Assembly (NCBI GenBank): GCA_020854835.1
Contig: JAHKLX010000036.1
Span: 1-49,040, forward strand
Reading direction: 5' to 3'
DNA length: 49,040 nucleotides
From: Microcaldota archaeon
GTDB lineage: Archaea > Micrarchaeota > Micrarchaeia > Anstonellales > JAGGVH01
Positions 40,331-46,574 of this stretch are shown here, one piece after another. Every line of letters begins with the position of its first letter. The stretch's first letter is position 1. The notes beneath the pieces were generated by a model. The model was not told where the DNA came from. It saw only the letters and a program-made list of their open reading frames with translations, and ran no database searches. The translations under genes and the position numbers were made by a program.

Positions 40331-40564
40331 TTATTTATTTAATCGGCTGTCTTTTCTCCATTCAACTAGGCCCCATATTGCAAGCACAAAGTAGATAGCA
40401 AATAACACAGCCTGCGCATATATTTCTCTATAGAAATCTACTATTGTCCAGGAAAAGTTTGTTACTGCCCAGATGATAAAACAGCTTTGTTTTTTCTTTA
40501 TGTTTAGAACAACGCCTATCAATGATAGTATTGTTAGAAGTGAGGTTAAAGCATTGAATAACAT
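40331..40564 (-). CDS. PnuC-like small membrane protein
   Basis: A 77-residue membrane protein from the ATG at 40564 (AAAGGAG eight bases upstream); three hydrophobic segments at about 4-22, 27-44 and 50-66. The pattern SLIGVVLNIKKK..CFIIWAVTNFSWTIVDFY...AVLFAIYFVLAIWGLVEWRK matches the nicotinamide-riboside transporter family PnuC, though it is only about a third of the full bacterial length, as seen in other phages. It might help NAD supply or act as a channel. The ribosome binding site begins right after the tRNA-like element. Confidence 0.6.
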   Translation of the reverse strand: MLFNALTSLLTILSLIGVVLNIKKKQSCFIIWAVTNFSWTIVDFYREIYAQAVLFAIYFVLAIWGLVEWRKDSRLNK

Positions 40565-40576
40565 TGACGGCTCCTT

Positions 40577-40750
40577 TGGTTGCAAGGGGCAGGGTTCGAA
40601 CCTGCAAGATCATTGTACGTTCTTCCTGGGTTTGGGAATTTCGTACTTCAGTTTATAATGTGCCAAACTACTCAACTGATAGGTTTTCACCTATGATCAT
40701 AAGGAGGTGGTCACTCCTTACTGCGTCTGCCATTTTCCGCCACCCTTGCA
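40577..40750 (-). tRNA. tRNA-Leu-like element with about 85 extra bases
   Basis: Read on the minus strand, GCAAGGG (40749-40743) is followed by TGGCGGAAAATGGCAGACGCA, a close match to the D-arm of bacterial tRNA-Leu. The 3' end holds a perfect T-arm GCAGG-TTCGAAC-CCTGC, then CCCTTGC, which pairs with the 5' end; with one further T-A pair the stem is 8 bp, followed by A and an encoded CCA. Between the D-arm and the T-arm lie 116 bases instead of about 31. They contain a stem GTAAGGAG/CTCCTTAT with a 7-base loop, a GAAA-capped hairpin ATAGGT/ACCTAT and a GTACG/CGTAC stem, but no anticodon arm with U33. It may be a tRNA with an insertion, a degenerate tRNA or a tRNA-like regulatory RNA. Confidence 0.5.
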
Positions 40751-40797
40751 TGAAAGGGCAGAGCACTAATACCCTGCCCTTTAGTAATTAGAACTGA

Positions 40798-41193
40798 TTA
40801 ACTAATCACGCCGAGATCTTTGAGCATTTTTTCTGCAATGGCTCTTTCATTCGGATCAGTAATCGCATTGAATTTGTCGAGAATAGTTTTCTTGGTAATC
40901 TTCTGAGCTGCGGGCAGTCTTGTAGTCCACTTGTTTTCCATCAGGCCTTCCCAAACTCTGTTGATTGCATCAACTGCTTCCTGACCACTGCGACCAGCAG
41001 CTGCATCACCGAGCTTCTGCGACAGACCATAGGGCATCAGCTTTTCCTGAATTTCGTCAGGTAACGTCTCTGCATCAAACGTAAGTACTGTACCGGTATT
41101 ACCTTCCGTTATGGTAAGTATGTTACCCTCGATAACTTTGGACAGCTTCTTTGCCCTTTTTTCGACTCCATTTGTGCTTTCATTGTCTTTCAT
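40798..41193 (-). CDS. Conserved phage protein, paralogue of the gene at 107-562
   Basis: A 131-residue protein of unknown function, more GC-rich and codon-biased than its neighbours, as a highly expressed protein would be. Shared blocks with the 151-residue paralogue are TVLTFDAETL, YGLSQKLGDAA and a Trp-containing helix (INRVWEGLMENKW). It is preceded by a good promoter (41318-41346) and followed by the tRNA-like element. A structural or DNA-coating role in early infection is possible. TAAAGGAGAAACAAAA precedes the start. Confidence 0.7.
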   Translation of the reverse strand: MKDNESTNGVEKRAKKLSKVIEGNILTITEGNTGTVLTFDAETLPDEIQEKLMPYGLSQKLGDAAAGRSGQEAVDAINRVWEGLMENKWTTRLPAAQKITKKTILDKFNAITDPNERAIAEKMLKDLGVIS

Positions 41194-41362
41194 TTTTGTT
41201 TCTCCTTTACGTTTGTTTGTTAGTTTGTTTACTTTGTTTTGTGATTTTACACCTAATGTTTAGCCTCCTTTCATGAATTTATACAGTGAGGATAGCTCCT
41301 CAATTAAATACAATTACACCATACACCAAAAACGACAGGAAGTCAAGGACTTTTTCTTAGCT
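41194..41362 (-). other. Leader region of the gene at 41193
   Basis: A 169-base gap without a gene. It holds a minus-strand promoter, a hairpin GAGGA-G/CTATCCTC type sequence at about 41288-41301, and a leader of roughly 115 bases rich in A and C repeats (AAACAAACTAACAAACAAACG) that should be unstructured near the ribosome binding site. Confidence 0.5.
41318..41346 (-). promoter_or_regulatory. Leftward sigma70-type promoter
   Basis: TTGACT (41341-41346) and TATGGT (41318-41323) on the minus strand are separated by exactly 17 bases. The start of transcription would be near 41311, with a leader of about 118 bases to the gene starting at 41193. It would drive the tRNA-like element and possibly the replication block. 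Confidence 0.6.
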
Positions 41363-41761
41363 TTAAAAGAATTCTTGTACCTCTTGTTCGGTCAATTCAC
41401 CTAAGATTTCTTCTATTTCCTTTCTTGTTTTATCGTCAGATAGCATTAGCATAATCATTCTCCGGCGTTCAGGCTCAATAGAAATCTTTGTAAAGTTACC
41501 AGTGGCATCTCTTTTGAACGCAGAAAATACCGTGCGATATTTACGCTCTATTACTACATAGAATTTCATGTCTTTTGTAGATCTGTTAATAAACAATTGT
41601 CCAGCAAGTTCTGGATCAACTGCTTCATACTCTTCCTTTTCTTTAATAAAGTCGTTCATTACAGAAGTTTGTTCCTTCTTATTAGCTACTCGTATATATA
41701 GAGCTTCTTCATAAGAAAGATTCTTCGCTTCTTCAAACCAGGCTTTAGTAAATTCACTCAT
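41363..41761 (-). CDS. Hypothetical protein, possible paralogue of the gene at 43536-43910
   Basis: A 132-residue protein with a helical N-terminus, a beta segment (MKFYVVIERKYRTVFSAF) and a C-terminal helical tail (RRRMIMLMLSDDKTRKEIEEILGEL). The gene at 43536 has the same order: YVRIYVKDNLKLFTIG, then YERMIELMKEDGKSEKEIQDFID. The resemblance is weak but spans the whole length. It lies 12 bases after the ligase gene. No function is recognised. Confidence 0.55.
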   Translation of the reverse strand: MSEFTKAWFEEAKNLSYEEALYIRVANKKEQTSVMNDFIKEKEEYEAVDPELAGQLFINRSTKDMKFYVVIERKYRTVFSAFKRDATGNFTKISIEPERRRMIMLMLSDDKTRKEIEEILGELTEQEVQEFF

Positions 41762-41773
41762 AGTAATCTCCGT

Positions 41774-42700
41774 TTATTCATGCAGTATTTCTATTTTTCC
41801 AGATACAAAATCCGCAGGAACTTCCATGTTTATTACACTTGGTATACGTGGAGCGTCCTTGCTACCATGTTTCTGGTATTTAATCAGAACATTTCTTTCC
41901 ATGTACTCATTACGAGCGTCCCATACTGCTTGATTATCTTCAGCTGTAAACCCTTTACCAAGTCTCGCATTGAACGGCTTTGCCCACAATGAAGAAGTTA
42001 GTATAAAACTACCAAGTGTATCCTTTGGTATAAGGTTTTCCATGTTAGATGCCCGCTTTGATAGACCGAGTTCATTAGTCGTTTGTTCGTTTGCGTTCAT
42101 CATTGCTTCATTAAAGCCTATTATAGTAGCTGATGTTATAACAAACGGCTTACGTTTGAACATATTCATCTCATTATAAGTACAGCGCCCATACTTATAA
42201 GGAGCATATGGCAACCTTACCATTATTCCTTCATAGCCCTCATTGAGTTTAGTTTCCTCGTATGCAAACACTTCTTCAGGATAATGAAGTACTACTTGCT
42301 CAAGTATTATAAGTCTATCATGCGACCGAGATATTGCTTCAGCCCATCGCTTTACATATGGCTCTTCTGGGTCTTCAAAGCAATCGAACATATAGAATTT
42401 AAAATCCGGTTCACCTGAATATTTACGCAGTGGGCCTGATGTATTATGAAAGGCGTCAGGATCACGTGGATCTCCAACAATAAGCTCACCATCAAGATTC
42501 TCAAATGCAGGATCAGTAAGTACCTTCTTTGCAAATAGGTTTGATATATTCTTCATTGATGAAGTTAATGGTATGCACTGCGGAATTACACACCTAAACC
42601 CATCAAGTTTTGGACTTGCTATTATTGGGTACTTCAAGCAGCTTCGTATCTGCTGTGAGGTGAGTGGTTCCGTCGGCGCCTTCATAGGGCGAGTAATCAT
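41774..42700 (-). CDS. ATP-dependent DNA ligase
   Basis: A 308-residue enzyme that seals nicks using ATP. Motif I is SPKLDGFR with the adenylated Lys31; motif III-like LDGELIVGD (69-77), motif IV EGIMVRLPY (near 155) and motif V KRKPFVITSATI (near 178) follow, then the OB domain. The length is that of minimal viral ligases. AAGGAGG lies six bases before the ATG. It overlaps the preceding gene by 98 bases. It would join Okazaki fragments with the phage polymerase. Confidence 0.88.
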   Translation of the reverse strand: MITRPMKAPTEPLTSQQIRSCLKYPIIASPKLDGFRCVIPQCIPLTSSMKNISNLFAKKVLTDPAFENLDGELIVGDPRDPDAFHNTSGPLRKYSGEPDFKFYMFDCFEDPEEPYVKRWAEAISRSHDRLIILEQVVLHYPEEVFAYEETKLNEGYEGIMVRLPYAPYKYGRCTYNEMNMFKRKPFVITSATIIGFNEAMMNANEQTTNELGLSKRASNMENLIPKDTLGSFILTSSLWAKPFNARLGKGFTAEDNQAVWDARNEYMERNVLIKYQKHGSKDAPRIPSVINMEVPADFVSGKIEILHE

Positions 42701-42899
42701 GATTTACCTCCTTGAATCTATTTAATGTTGCTAAAGCTTTGCCGTATCTCCCAGCCTTAACATACTTTTTTATCTGTCGTACTATGTACTCTGAGGATAG
42801 AATATAATCGTATTGTTTAGCATTGATTTCTACCCTCAGAGTCCATACGCCGAAGAAATCTCTAGTTTCGCACAGGATTTTTACTTTGAGTGGTGCCAC
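42603..42899 (-). CDS. Hypothetical protein ahead of the ligase
   Basis: A 98-residue protein that starts with GTG (AGGAG seven bases upstream). The first 50 residues look like a small beta-alpha fold (PLKVKILCETRDFFGVWTLRVEINAKQYDYIL), followed by a helix (VRQIKKYVKAGRYGKALATLNRF). Its last 98 bases overlap the ligase gene in another frame and encode a Ser/Lys-rich tail. No function is recognised. Confidence 0.55.
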   Translation of the reverse strand: MAPLKVKILCETRDFFGVWTLRVEINAKQYDYILSSEYIVRQIKKYVKAGRYGKALATLNRFKEVNHDYSPYEGADGTTHLTADTKLLEVPNNSKSKT

Positions 42900-43224
42900 T
42901 CTTATTCTCCTCTCTTTCGCACTGTGCTTGAAGCTGTCGTTTTAACTTTTTAAGATTAGTTTTTGCGGTTTTTACTTGTGCCCTGTTGTACTCAATCGCT
43001 GTATCAAAGTACCGTACAACATCACCACATCTGTCACACACTTCTTTCATATCATAACTATTAGCAACTAAAGTGGTAGCCAAATGCTTGCACCTAAGCT
43101 TACGTATTTCTACTTTGCTGTTGTCACACTGTATTCGTAAATCAGCAATGTGATTAGTAAATACGCGCATGTCAGCTTCTAATGATTCAATCCTTGAAAC
43201 CAGTTTCTTTTTGCTATTAAACAT
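42862..43224 (-). CDS. Coiled-coil protein with a zinc knuckle
   Basis: A 120-residue protein. Residues 5-45 form a coiled coil (LVSRIESLEADMRVFTNHIADLR), a Cys/His set follows (RCKHLAT...VCDRCGDVVRYF) and a basic helix ends it. AAGGAG precedes the start, and a copy of the dispersed 19-bp motif lies just upstream of that site. It could bind nucleic acid. No named family. Confidence 0.55.
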   Translation of the reverse strand: MFNSKKKLVSRIESLEADMRVFTNHIADLRIQCDNSKVEIRKLRCKHLATTLVANSYDMKEVCDRCGDVVRYFDTAIEYNRAQVKTAKTNLKKLKRQLQAQCEREENKSGTTQSKNPVRN

Positions 43225-43241
43225 ATTATTCTCCTTGTTAA

Positions 43242-43260
43242 GTCAAAATTTGACTTTTCT
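43242..43260. repeat. Dispersed 19-bp motif, copy 4
   Basis: GTCAA-AAT-TTGAC-TTTTCT on the plus strand. It fills most of the gap between the stop of the gene at 43260-43445 and the ribosome binding site of the gene starting at 43224. Confidence 0.85.
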
Positions 43261-43445
43261 TAAATATTTGCCGTATTAATCAGCATGTTATCAAGCATCT
43301 CACCAGTTATGATGACCATTCGTTTATACTGACCATGCAGTAAGATTTTTACTGCTGATAATCCAGTCTTTTTCTTTTCTACTTCAAGTTCTCTCATACC
43401 GATCAGTGCTTCTTTTCTCCATTTTTCCAGTGTTCTTTTAGTCAT
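43260..43445 (-). CDS. Small basic hypothetical protein
   Basis: A 61-residue protein from the ATG at 43445 with AAAGGAAA upstream. An N-terminal basic helix (MTKRTLEKWRKEALIGMRELEVEKKK) is followed by an ILLHGQYKRMVIITGEMLDNML segment. It may bind nucleic acid. The stop codon touches a copy of the dispersed 19-bp motif. Function unknown. Confidence 0.5.
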   Translation of the reverse strand: MTKRTLEKWRKEALIGMRELEVEKKKTGLSAVKILLHGQYKRMVIITGEMLDNMLINTANI

Positions 43446-43464
43446 TTTATTTTCCTTTAGCGGT

Positions 43465-43539
43465 TTAATCAAACAATATTTTAATATAAGGAAATAACAC
43501 CAGCAATCCCATTATTATCAGCGCTATCCATTTCTTCAT
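43465..43539 (-). CDS. 24-residue hydrophobic membrane peptide
   Basis: MKKWIALIIMGLLVLFPYIK then ILFD: one transmembrane helix after two Lys, with nothing else. GGAGG lies two bases before the ATG, which overlaps the upstream stop (ATGA), so translation is plausible. Its length and pattern resemble toxin-like or membrane-regulating micropeptides. Its existence is likely, function unknown. Confidence 0.45.
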   Translation of the reverse strand: MKKWIALIIMGLLVLFPYIKILFD

Positions 43540-43910
43540 TCACCTCCGTTCTCCTCTCCAACTTGAATTGAGTCAATGAAATCTTGAATTTCCTTTTCAG
43601 ATTTACCATCTTCTTTCATGAGTTCTATCATACGCTCATACTCAGAATCAATAGGTTTGTGCTCAATAGGTTTGCCGTTTTCTCCTATTGTAAATAGTTT
43701 AAGATTATCTTTTACATAGATGCGAACATATAATTCTTTATCTATTTCTACCTTTTGAAAAGATATATGCTCAGCTAATCTACCCATTTTTCTGCGTGCA
43801 TGAAATCCGCTTACTCTTGTGGCTTCCTGAATCTTTTTGTCAGGACACCATATGAGTATATCGTTTCTTGTCCGCAGAACCTCTTCTATTCCGACAGAAA
43901 TATCACTCAT
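43536..43910 (-). CDS. Hypothetical protein, possible paralogue of the gene at 41363-41761
   Basis: A 124-residue protein: a helical start (SVGIEEVLRTRNDILIWCPDKK), a basic segment (FHARRKMGRLAEH), two strands (ELYVRIYVKDNLKLFTIGENG) and an acidic C-terminal helix (KEDGKSEKEIQDFIDSIQ). It overlaps the Cys-cluster gene upstream by eight bases and the micropeptide downstream by four. No function is recognised. Confidence 0.55.
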   Translation of the reverse strand: MSDISVGIEEVLRTRNDILIWCPDKKIQEATRVSGFHARRKMGRLAEHISFQKVEIDKELYVRIYVKDNLKLFTIGENGKPIEHKPIDSEYERMIELMKEDGKSEKEIQDFIDSIQVGEENGGE

Positions 43911-44250
43911 AATACATCACCTTTTTATAAAATTCTTTATAAGAAAACCATTCAAGATTGGCTATAGTTAGTGCAAGCTTTTTTGCATCTTCTGGATTAT
44001 TGCAGCTTGACCATTCACCATATTCTTGCTTTAAACAGCCATGTTGCCACTTTTTTATTGGGCAGCAAATACCAGAAACTGCGCAAGCAAAGCAGTAGTT
44101 ATCAACAACAGAAATTTTACCGTTGTTATGCTTCCACTCAGGCCACATATCTTTGTAACTTCCTGGGTTCTCTGCAAGCCATAACCACATACTTCGAAAT
44201 AGCTTTTTGTACCTGTAATACGTTGTTTTTCCTACAATCCTTTTTCTCAT
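43903..44250 (-). CDS. Short Cys-cluster protein
   Basis: A 115-residue protein. The array YCFACAVSGICCPIKKWQHGC followed by W..C.NPEDAKKLALTIANLEW is the same domain as in the 339-residue protein at 36947, reduced to its core. The N-terminal half is basic and aromatic (YRYKKLFRSMWLWLAENP). The cluster could bind zinc or iron-sulphur. GGAGG lies before the start; it overlaps both neighbours by a few bases. Function unknown. Confidence 0.6.
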   Translation of the reverse strand: MRKRIVGKTTYYRYKKLFRSMWLWLAENPGSYKDMWPEWKHNNGKISVVDNYCFACAVSGICCPIKKWQHGCLKQEYGEWSSCNNPEDAKKLALTIANLEWFSYKEFYKKVMYYE

Positions 44251-44513
44251 ATCTTAGACCTCCAACTGTCATATAGTTTTCTTTCTTCATCACTCCAGGG
44301 TTCGTGCCAAAATTCTCTACCTCTCACGTGAGGATCAGGTTTGTCGTACGTCGCGAAAGACTTAAATTCGCCCTGGTCACTTGTTAGTATAACATATATA
44401 TCACATTCAGGACACCCGTACTCATCTCCGGCGTATCGAAGGTTGCCAAAGTACACAGCCTTTCCAGTTTTGGAACAATAAAGCTCTCTTCCACAGTTTG
44501 CACATACTAACAT
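44247..44513 (-). CDS. Zinc-ribbon protein
   Basis: An 88-residue protein with two Cys pairs, CANCGRELYC near the start and GCPECDIYVI near residue 35, a rubredoxin-like zinc ribbon, followed by a Trp-rich acidic end (EFWHEPWSDEERKLYDSWR). It overlaps both neighbours by one to four bases. Probably a nucleic-acid or protein adaptor. Confidence 0.6.
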   Translation of the reverse strand: MLVCANCGRELYCSKTGKAVYFGNLRYAGDEYGCPECDIYVILTSDQGEFKSFATYDKPDPHVRGREFWHEPWSDEERKLYDSWRSKI

Positions 44514-44680
44514 TATTCTCCCTCCATAGTAACCTTGAATTTTCTTGCTGGTGTTTCGTTAATCTCTCTTGAGATGTACTGAGGAATGTAAATAGTAAAG
44601 TCCCCAGCTTTGTTTGTGTATTTATCAGCCCCCTTTTTGCGGGCCGGCTTGTCCAGTAATACGGTAATTTCTTTAATCAT
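44513..44680 (-). CDS. Small hypothetical protein
   Basis: A 55-residue protein from the ATG at 44680 with GGAAA about six bases upstream; other in-frame ATGs at 44686 and 44710 are possible. It contains ITVLLDKPARKKGADKYTNKAG followed by a beta segment (FTIYIPQYISREI). No family recognised. It overlaps the zinc-ribbon gene start by one base. Confidence 0.45.
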   Translation of the reverse strand: MIKEITVLLDKPARKKGADKYTNKAGDFTIYIPQYISREINETPARKFKVTMEGE

Positions 44681-44682
44681 GG

Positions 44683-44904
44683 TCATTTCCTTTCTTTCTT
44701 TTTTAGCCAAATAATTTCTCCGTTTAGCCGCACAGCGTACTCATCATTGTAAACCATGACAGCCCCATGTTTACGCTGGATATCCCTAAACCACACCCAC
44801 TGCTCTTTTGAGGTAAAGCTAGGGTGATCCCATGCCTCGTCAATATTACCTACACCAGTAGGTATTAGGCATAGCAGAATTATCCATACCACTTTCTTTA
44901 TCAT
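44683..44904 (-). CDS. Small exported or membrane-anchored protein
   Basis: A 73-residue protein whose first 20 residues (MIKKVVWIILLCLIPTGVGN) form a signal peptide or anchor. The rest contains WDHPSFTSKEQWVWFRDIQRKHG and a short hairpin (VMVYNDEYAVRLNGEIIWLKKK). It starts directly after the upstream stop (TAAATG). Its place outside the cytoplasm suggests an envelope-directed role such as superinfection exclusion; speculative. Confidence 0.5.
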   Translation of the reverse strand: MIKKVVWIILLCLIPTGVGNIDEAWDHPSFTSKEQWVWFRDIQRKHGAVMVYNDEYAVRLNGEIIWLKKKERK

Positions 44905-45330
44905 TTACCGTCTCGCGCTTTCTCTTTTTATTTCCTCTATTATAGTAAACTTTCTACAGATGCCAATATTCCAGGTGCTTTCTCCTATTGTAATAAAGTC
45001 CTTACAACGACCAAGTCCTTGTTCGTACTTAATACGACAAAGAACCAATTCGCTAGTCTGCCAAGAACTACATTTTTTGTACCATGCTCTAAAAAGATCA
45101 GTGGCTTCTTTTTTAGTGGGAATGAAACAAAATCCTGTTTTATCGGCATCTGAAGGGAATCTTTCCTGATCCCATTCTATTGTGTCTCCTACTTTTAACT
45201 TGTAATCGTAAGTACACATGCCATAATAGGCTCCGTAGTTACTTTGCGAATCGACCACGTCAAATATTTTGTAGCCGTAACCCGTTTCCTTTATTTTTTG
45301 GGCTGTCTCTTCATGAAGTAGATTACACAT
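44905..45330 (-). CDS. Hypothetical protein
   Basis: A 141-residue protein from the ATG at 45330 (GAGGAGGAAG upstream), preferred over earlier in-frame ATGs inside the upstream gene. Alternating beta and helical segments include YGMCTYDYKLKVGDTIEWDQERFPSD and GFCFIPTKKEATDLFRAWYKKC, then a Cys-rich middle. The pattern of an early strand, a helix after TKKEA and KFTIIEEI at the end resembles small beta-barrel phage proteins. No function. Confidence 0.55.
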   Translation of the reverse strand: MCNLLHEETAQKIKETGYGYKIFDVVDSQSNYGAYYGMCTYDYKLKVGDTIEWDQERFPSDADKTGFCFIPTKKEATDLFRAWYKKCSSWQTSELVLCRIKYEQGLGRCKDFITIGESTWNIGICRKFTIIEEIKRESARR

Positions 45331-45592
45331 TTTCTTCCTCCTCTTCATACCAATCTTCATCATTTACATCTTCATAAAATATAACCTCTTCTTTCATATG
45401 TTCCTTAAGTAACTCAGTTGCTTCTGCACCCTTTGGAAGTACTATAGCAAGCACTACGTCATTTGGCAGTGATCCCTTAGTAACATATATAGCTCCGTTT
45501 ATATCATTAAGTAGCTCCCCGATAACATATCTGTCGTACTTACCTCCTTCAGGGCATTTATATGTATCATCTTTTATCCCGTATGCTATCAT
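45323..45592 (-). CDS. Small acidic hypothetical protein
   Basis: An 89-residue protein, basic at the start and very acidic at the end (YEDVNDEDWYEEEEENV). The core (AIYVTKGSLPNDVVLAIVLPKGAEATELLKEHM) looks like a small alpha/beta fold. AAAGGAGG lies upstream, and its end overlaps the next gene by eight bases. An acidic tail of this type is common in DNA-mimic proteins, but the rest does not support that. No family recognised. Confidence 0.5.
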   Translation of the reverse strand: MIAYGIKDDTYKCPEGGKYDRYVIGELLNDINGAIYVTKGSLPNDVVLAIVLPKGAEATELLKEHMKEEVIFYEDVNDEDWYEEEEENV

Positions 45593-45593
45593 C

Positions 45594-45794
45594 TTACACC
45601 TCCTTTCTTATATAATTAAAGTAGTAATTCTCAGTGGAGCACCTGTTACACAGGTAATCTATGGCACTCCACAGTTTCAGGCCAATAGGCCTGTTTGTTG
45701 GAAGTTGAATTAGTGTAGCACTTTGTGTTCGCACTAATTCAATCCCGTTGTTTTTCAGTTTGTTAATTGCTGATTGGGTATTACTTAACTTCAT
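45594..45794 (-). CDS. Small hypothetical protein
   Basis: A 66-residue protein: a helical start (KLSNTQSAINKLKNNGIELV) followed by short strands (SATLIQLPTNRPIGLKLW) and two Cys (LCNRCSTEN). GAGGAG lies upstream. It precedes the acidic protein by two bases. Function unknown. Confidence 0.5.
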   Translation of the reverse strand: MKLSNTQSAINKLKNNGIELVRTQSATLIQLPTNRPIGLKLWSAIDYLCNRCSTENYYFNYIRKEV

Positions 45795-45844
45795 AATGTT
45801 CTCCTCTTTATTTTTTCTTATTATAAGCGTTAATTTATATCCAC

Positions 45845-46147
45845 TTATTTTACACCTAATTTCACAACCAGATATGTGGCCGGATCGCCAGCAATTTCAC
45901 GAAGTGTCTGGAGATCCAGCTCTTTTCTCCGCATCTCTGGTGTGAGACGCAGAGGAATCTCTGTGAAACTAGCTGTCAGAGATGACAGTGAATGTGGAAG
46001 AACTCCTATTACGTGCAGTTTTCTAACATCTTCTGGTTCGGCGTGCTCAATTACCCTCACGTCCTCCTCCACAAGATCAAGCTCTTTTAAATACTCTACT
46101 AAAGCAGGATGCTGTGTTACCACTAATTCAGCTTTAAACCTTTTCAT
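45845..46147 (-). CDS. Csx16-like protein, possible ring-nuclease anti-CRISPR
   Basis: A 100-residue protein. Its pattern follows the Csx16 (VVA1548/TIGR02620) family linked to type III CRISPR systems: an initial strand and VTQHPALVEYL (10-20, compare VTRHPGAVEWL), a V.V..HA.PEDV segment, VIGVLP..L (46-54, compare VIGTLPV.L), then EIPLRLTPEMRRKEL (63-77, compare L.LDLP.E.RG+EL). Csx16 proteins are described as ring nucleases that destroy cyclic oligoadenylate second messengers. A phage copy could blunt type III immunity, as the viral ring nuclease AcrIII-1 does. It lies alone among small accessory genes with no cas genes near. The family call is from memory of the motifs; activity is inferred. 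Confidence 0.6.
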   Translation of the reverse strand: MKRFKAELVVTQHPALVEYLKELDLVEEDVRVIEHAEPEDVRKLHVIGVLPHSLSSLTASFTEIPLRLTPEMRRKELDLQTLREIAGDPATYLVVKLGVK

Positions 46148-46313
46148 TTCTTCTCCTTTCTTCTAGTAATATATAATCTTCCTCCCACCGCTGATGAGCG
46201 GGGAAATCTTTCTCTTCCCCGCAGATGCGGTATCCACTACGTTTCCCGCCTACAATTTGCTTACACTTCCCCTGCTTATTAGGCAGAAATTCGTGTTTAA
46301 GGTTTATGTCCAT
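46134..46313 (-). CDS. Small basic hypothetical protein ahead of the Csx16-like gene
   Basis: A 59-residue protein; AAAGGAG lies seven bases before the ATG. The sequence has KHEFLPNKQGKCKQIVGGKRSG, then ICGEEKDFPAHQRW, with two Cys, and a charged C-terminal helix. The stop lies 14 bases inside the Csx16-like gene, which suggests translational coupling. The start has a copy of the dispersed motif 33 bases upstream. No family recognised. Confidence 0.5.
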   Translation of the reverse strand: MDINLKHEFLPNKQGKCKQIVGGKRSGYRICGEEKDFPAHQRWEEDYILLEERRRNEKV

Positions 46314-46345
46314 TTTATTTACTCCTTTTATTTTGTACTTCCATG

Positions 46346-46364
46346 GTCAAATTTTGACTTTTCT
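46346..46364. repeat. Dispersed 19-bp motif, copy 5
   Basis: GTCAA-ATT-TTGAC-TTTTCT on the plus strand. It lies between two small leftward genes, seven bases after the stop of one (46372) and 33 bases before the start of the next (46313). Confidence 0.85.
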
Positions 46365-46371
46365 CAATCAT

Positions 46372-46527
46372 CTATTTTACCCCCCCCCTTTTGAAAATCG
46401 TCATAACCAGTTTAAACGTATAATCCGCTTCCGGCGTAACTACTGTCAGCGTTTTAGTTTCGGGGCTAAAGTAAATTTCACCTACTAAATTGTTATCGTC
46501 ATAAACATCTGCATTAGCATCATTCAT
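46372..46527 (-). CDS. Small acidic hypothetical protein with a nine-G run
   Basis: A 51-residue protein beginning MNDANADVYDDNN and continuing IYFSPETKTLTVVTPEADYTF. AAGGAG lies nine bases upstream. Near its end it reads through a run of nine G (minus strand), a site prone to slippage or assembly error, so the last residues are uncertain. Function unknown. Confidence 0.45.
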   Translation of the reverse strand: MNDANADVYDDNNLVGEIYFSPETKTLTVVTPEADYTFKLVMTIFKRGGVK

Positions 46528-46574
46528 TTTCTTTTCTCCTTAATTTAATTGTGGATTATCAAGCTCTACAGTTA

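Noticed and set aside
40577..40750. tRNA-like element as tmRNA
   Set aside because: The 5' part has a Leu-type D-arm, there is no tag-peptide frame, and the length is half that of tmRNA.
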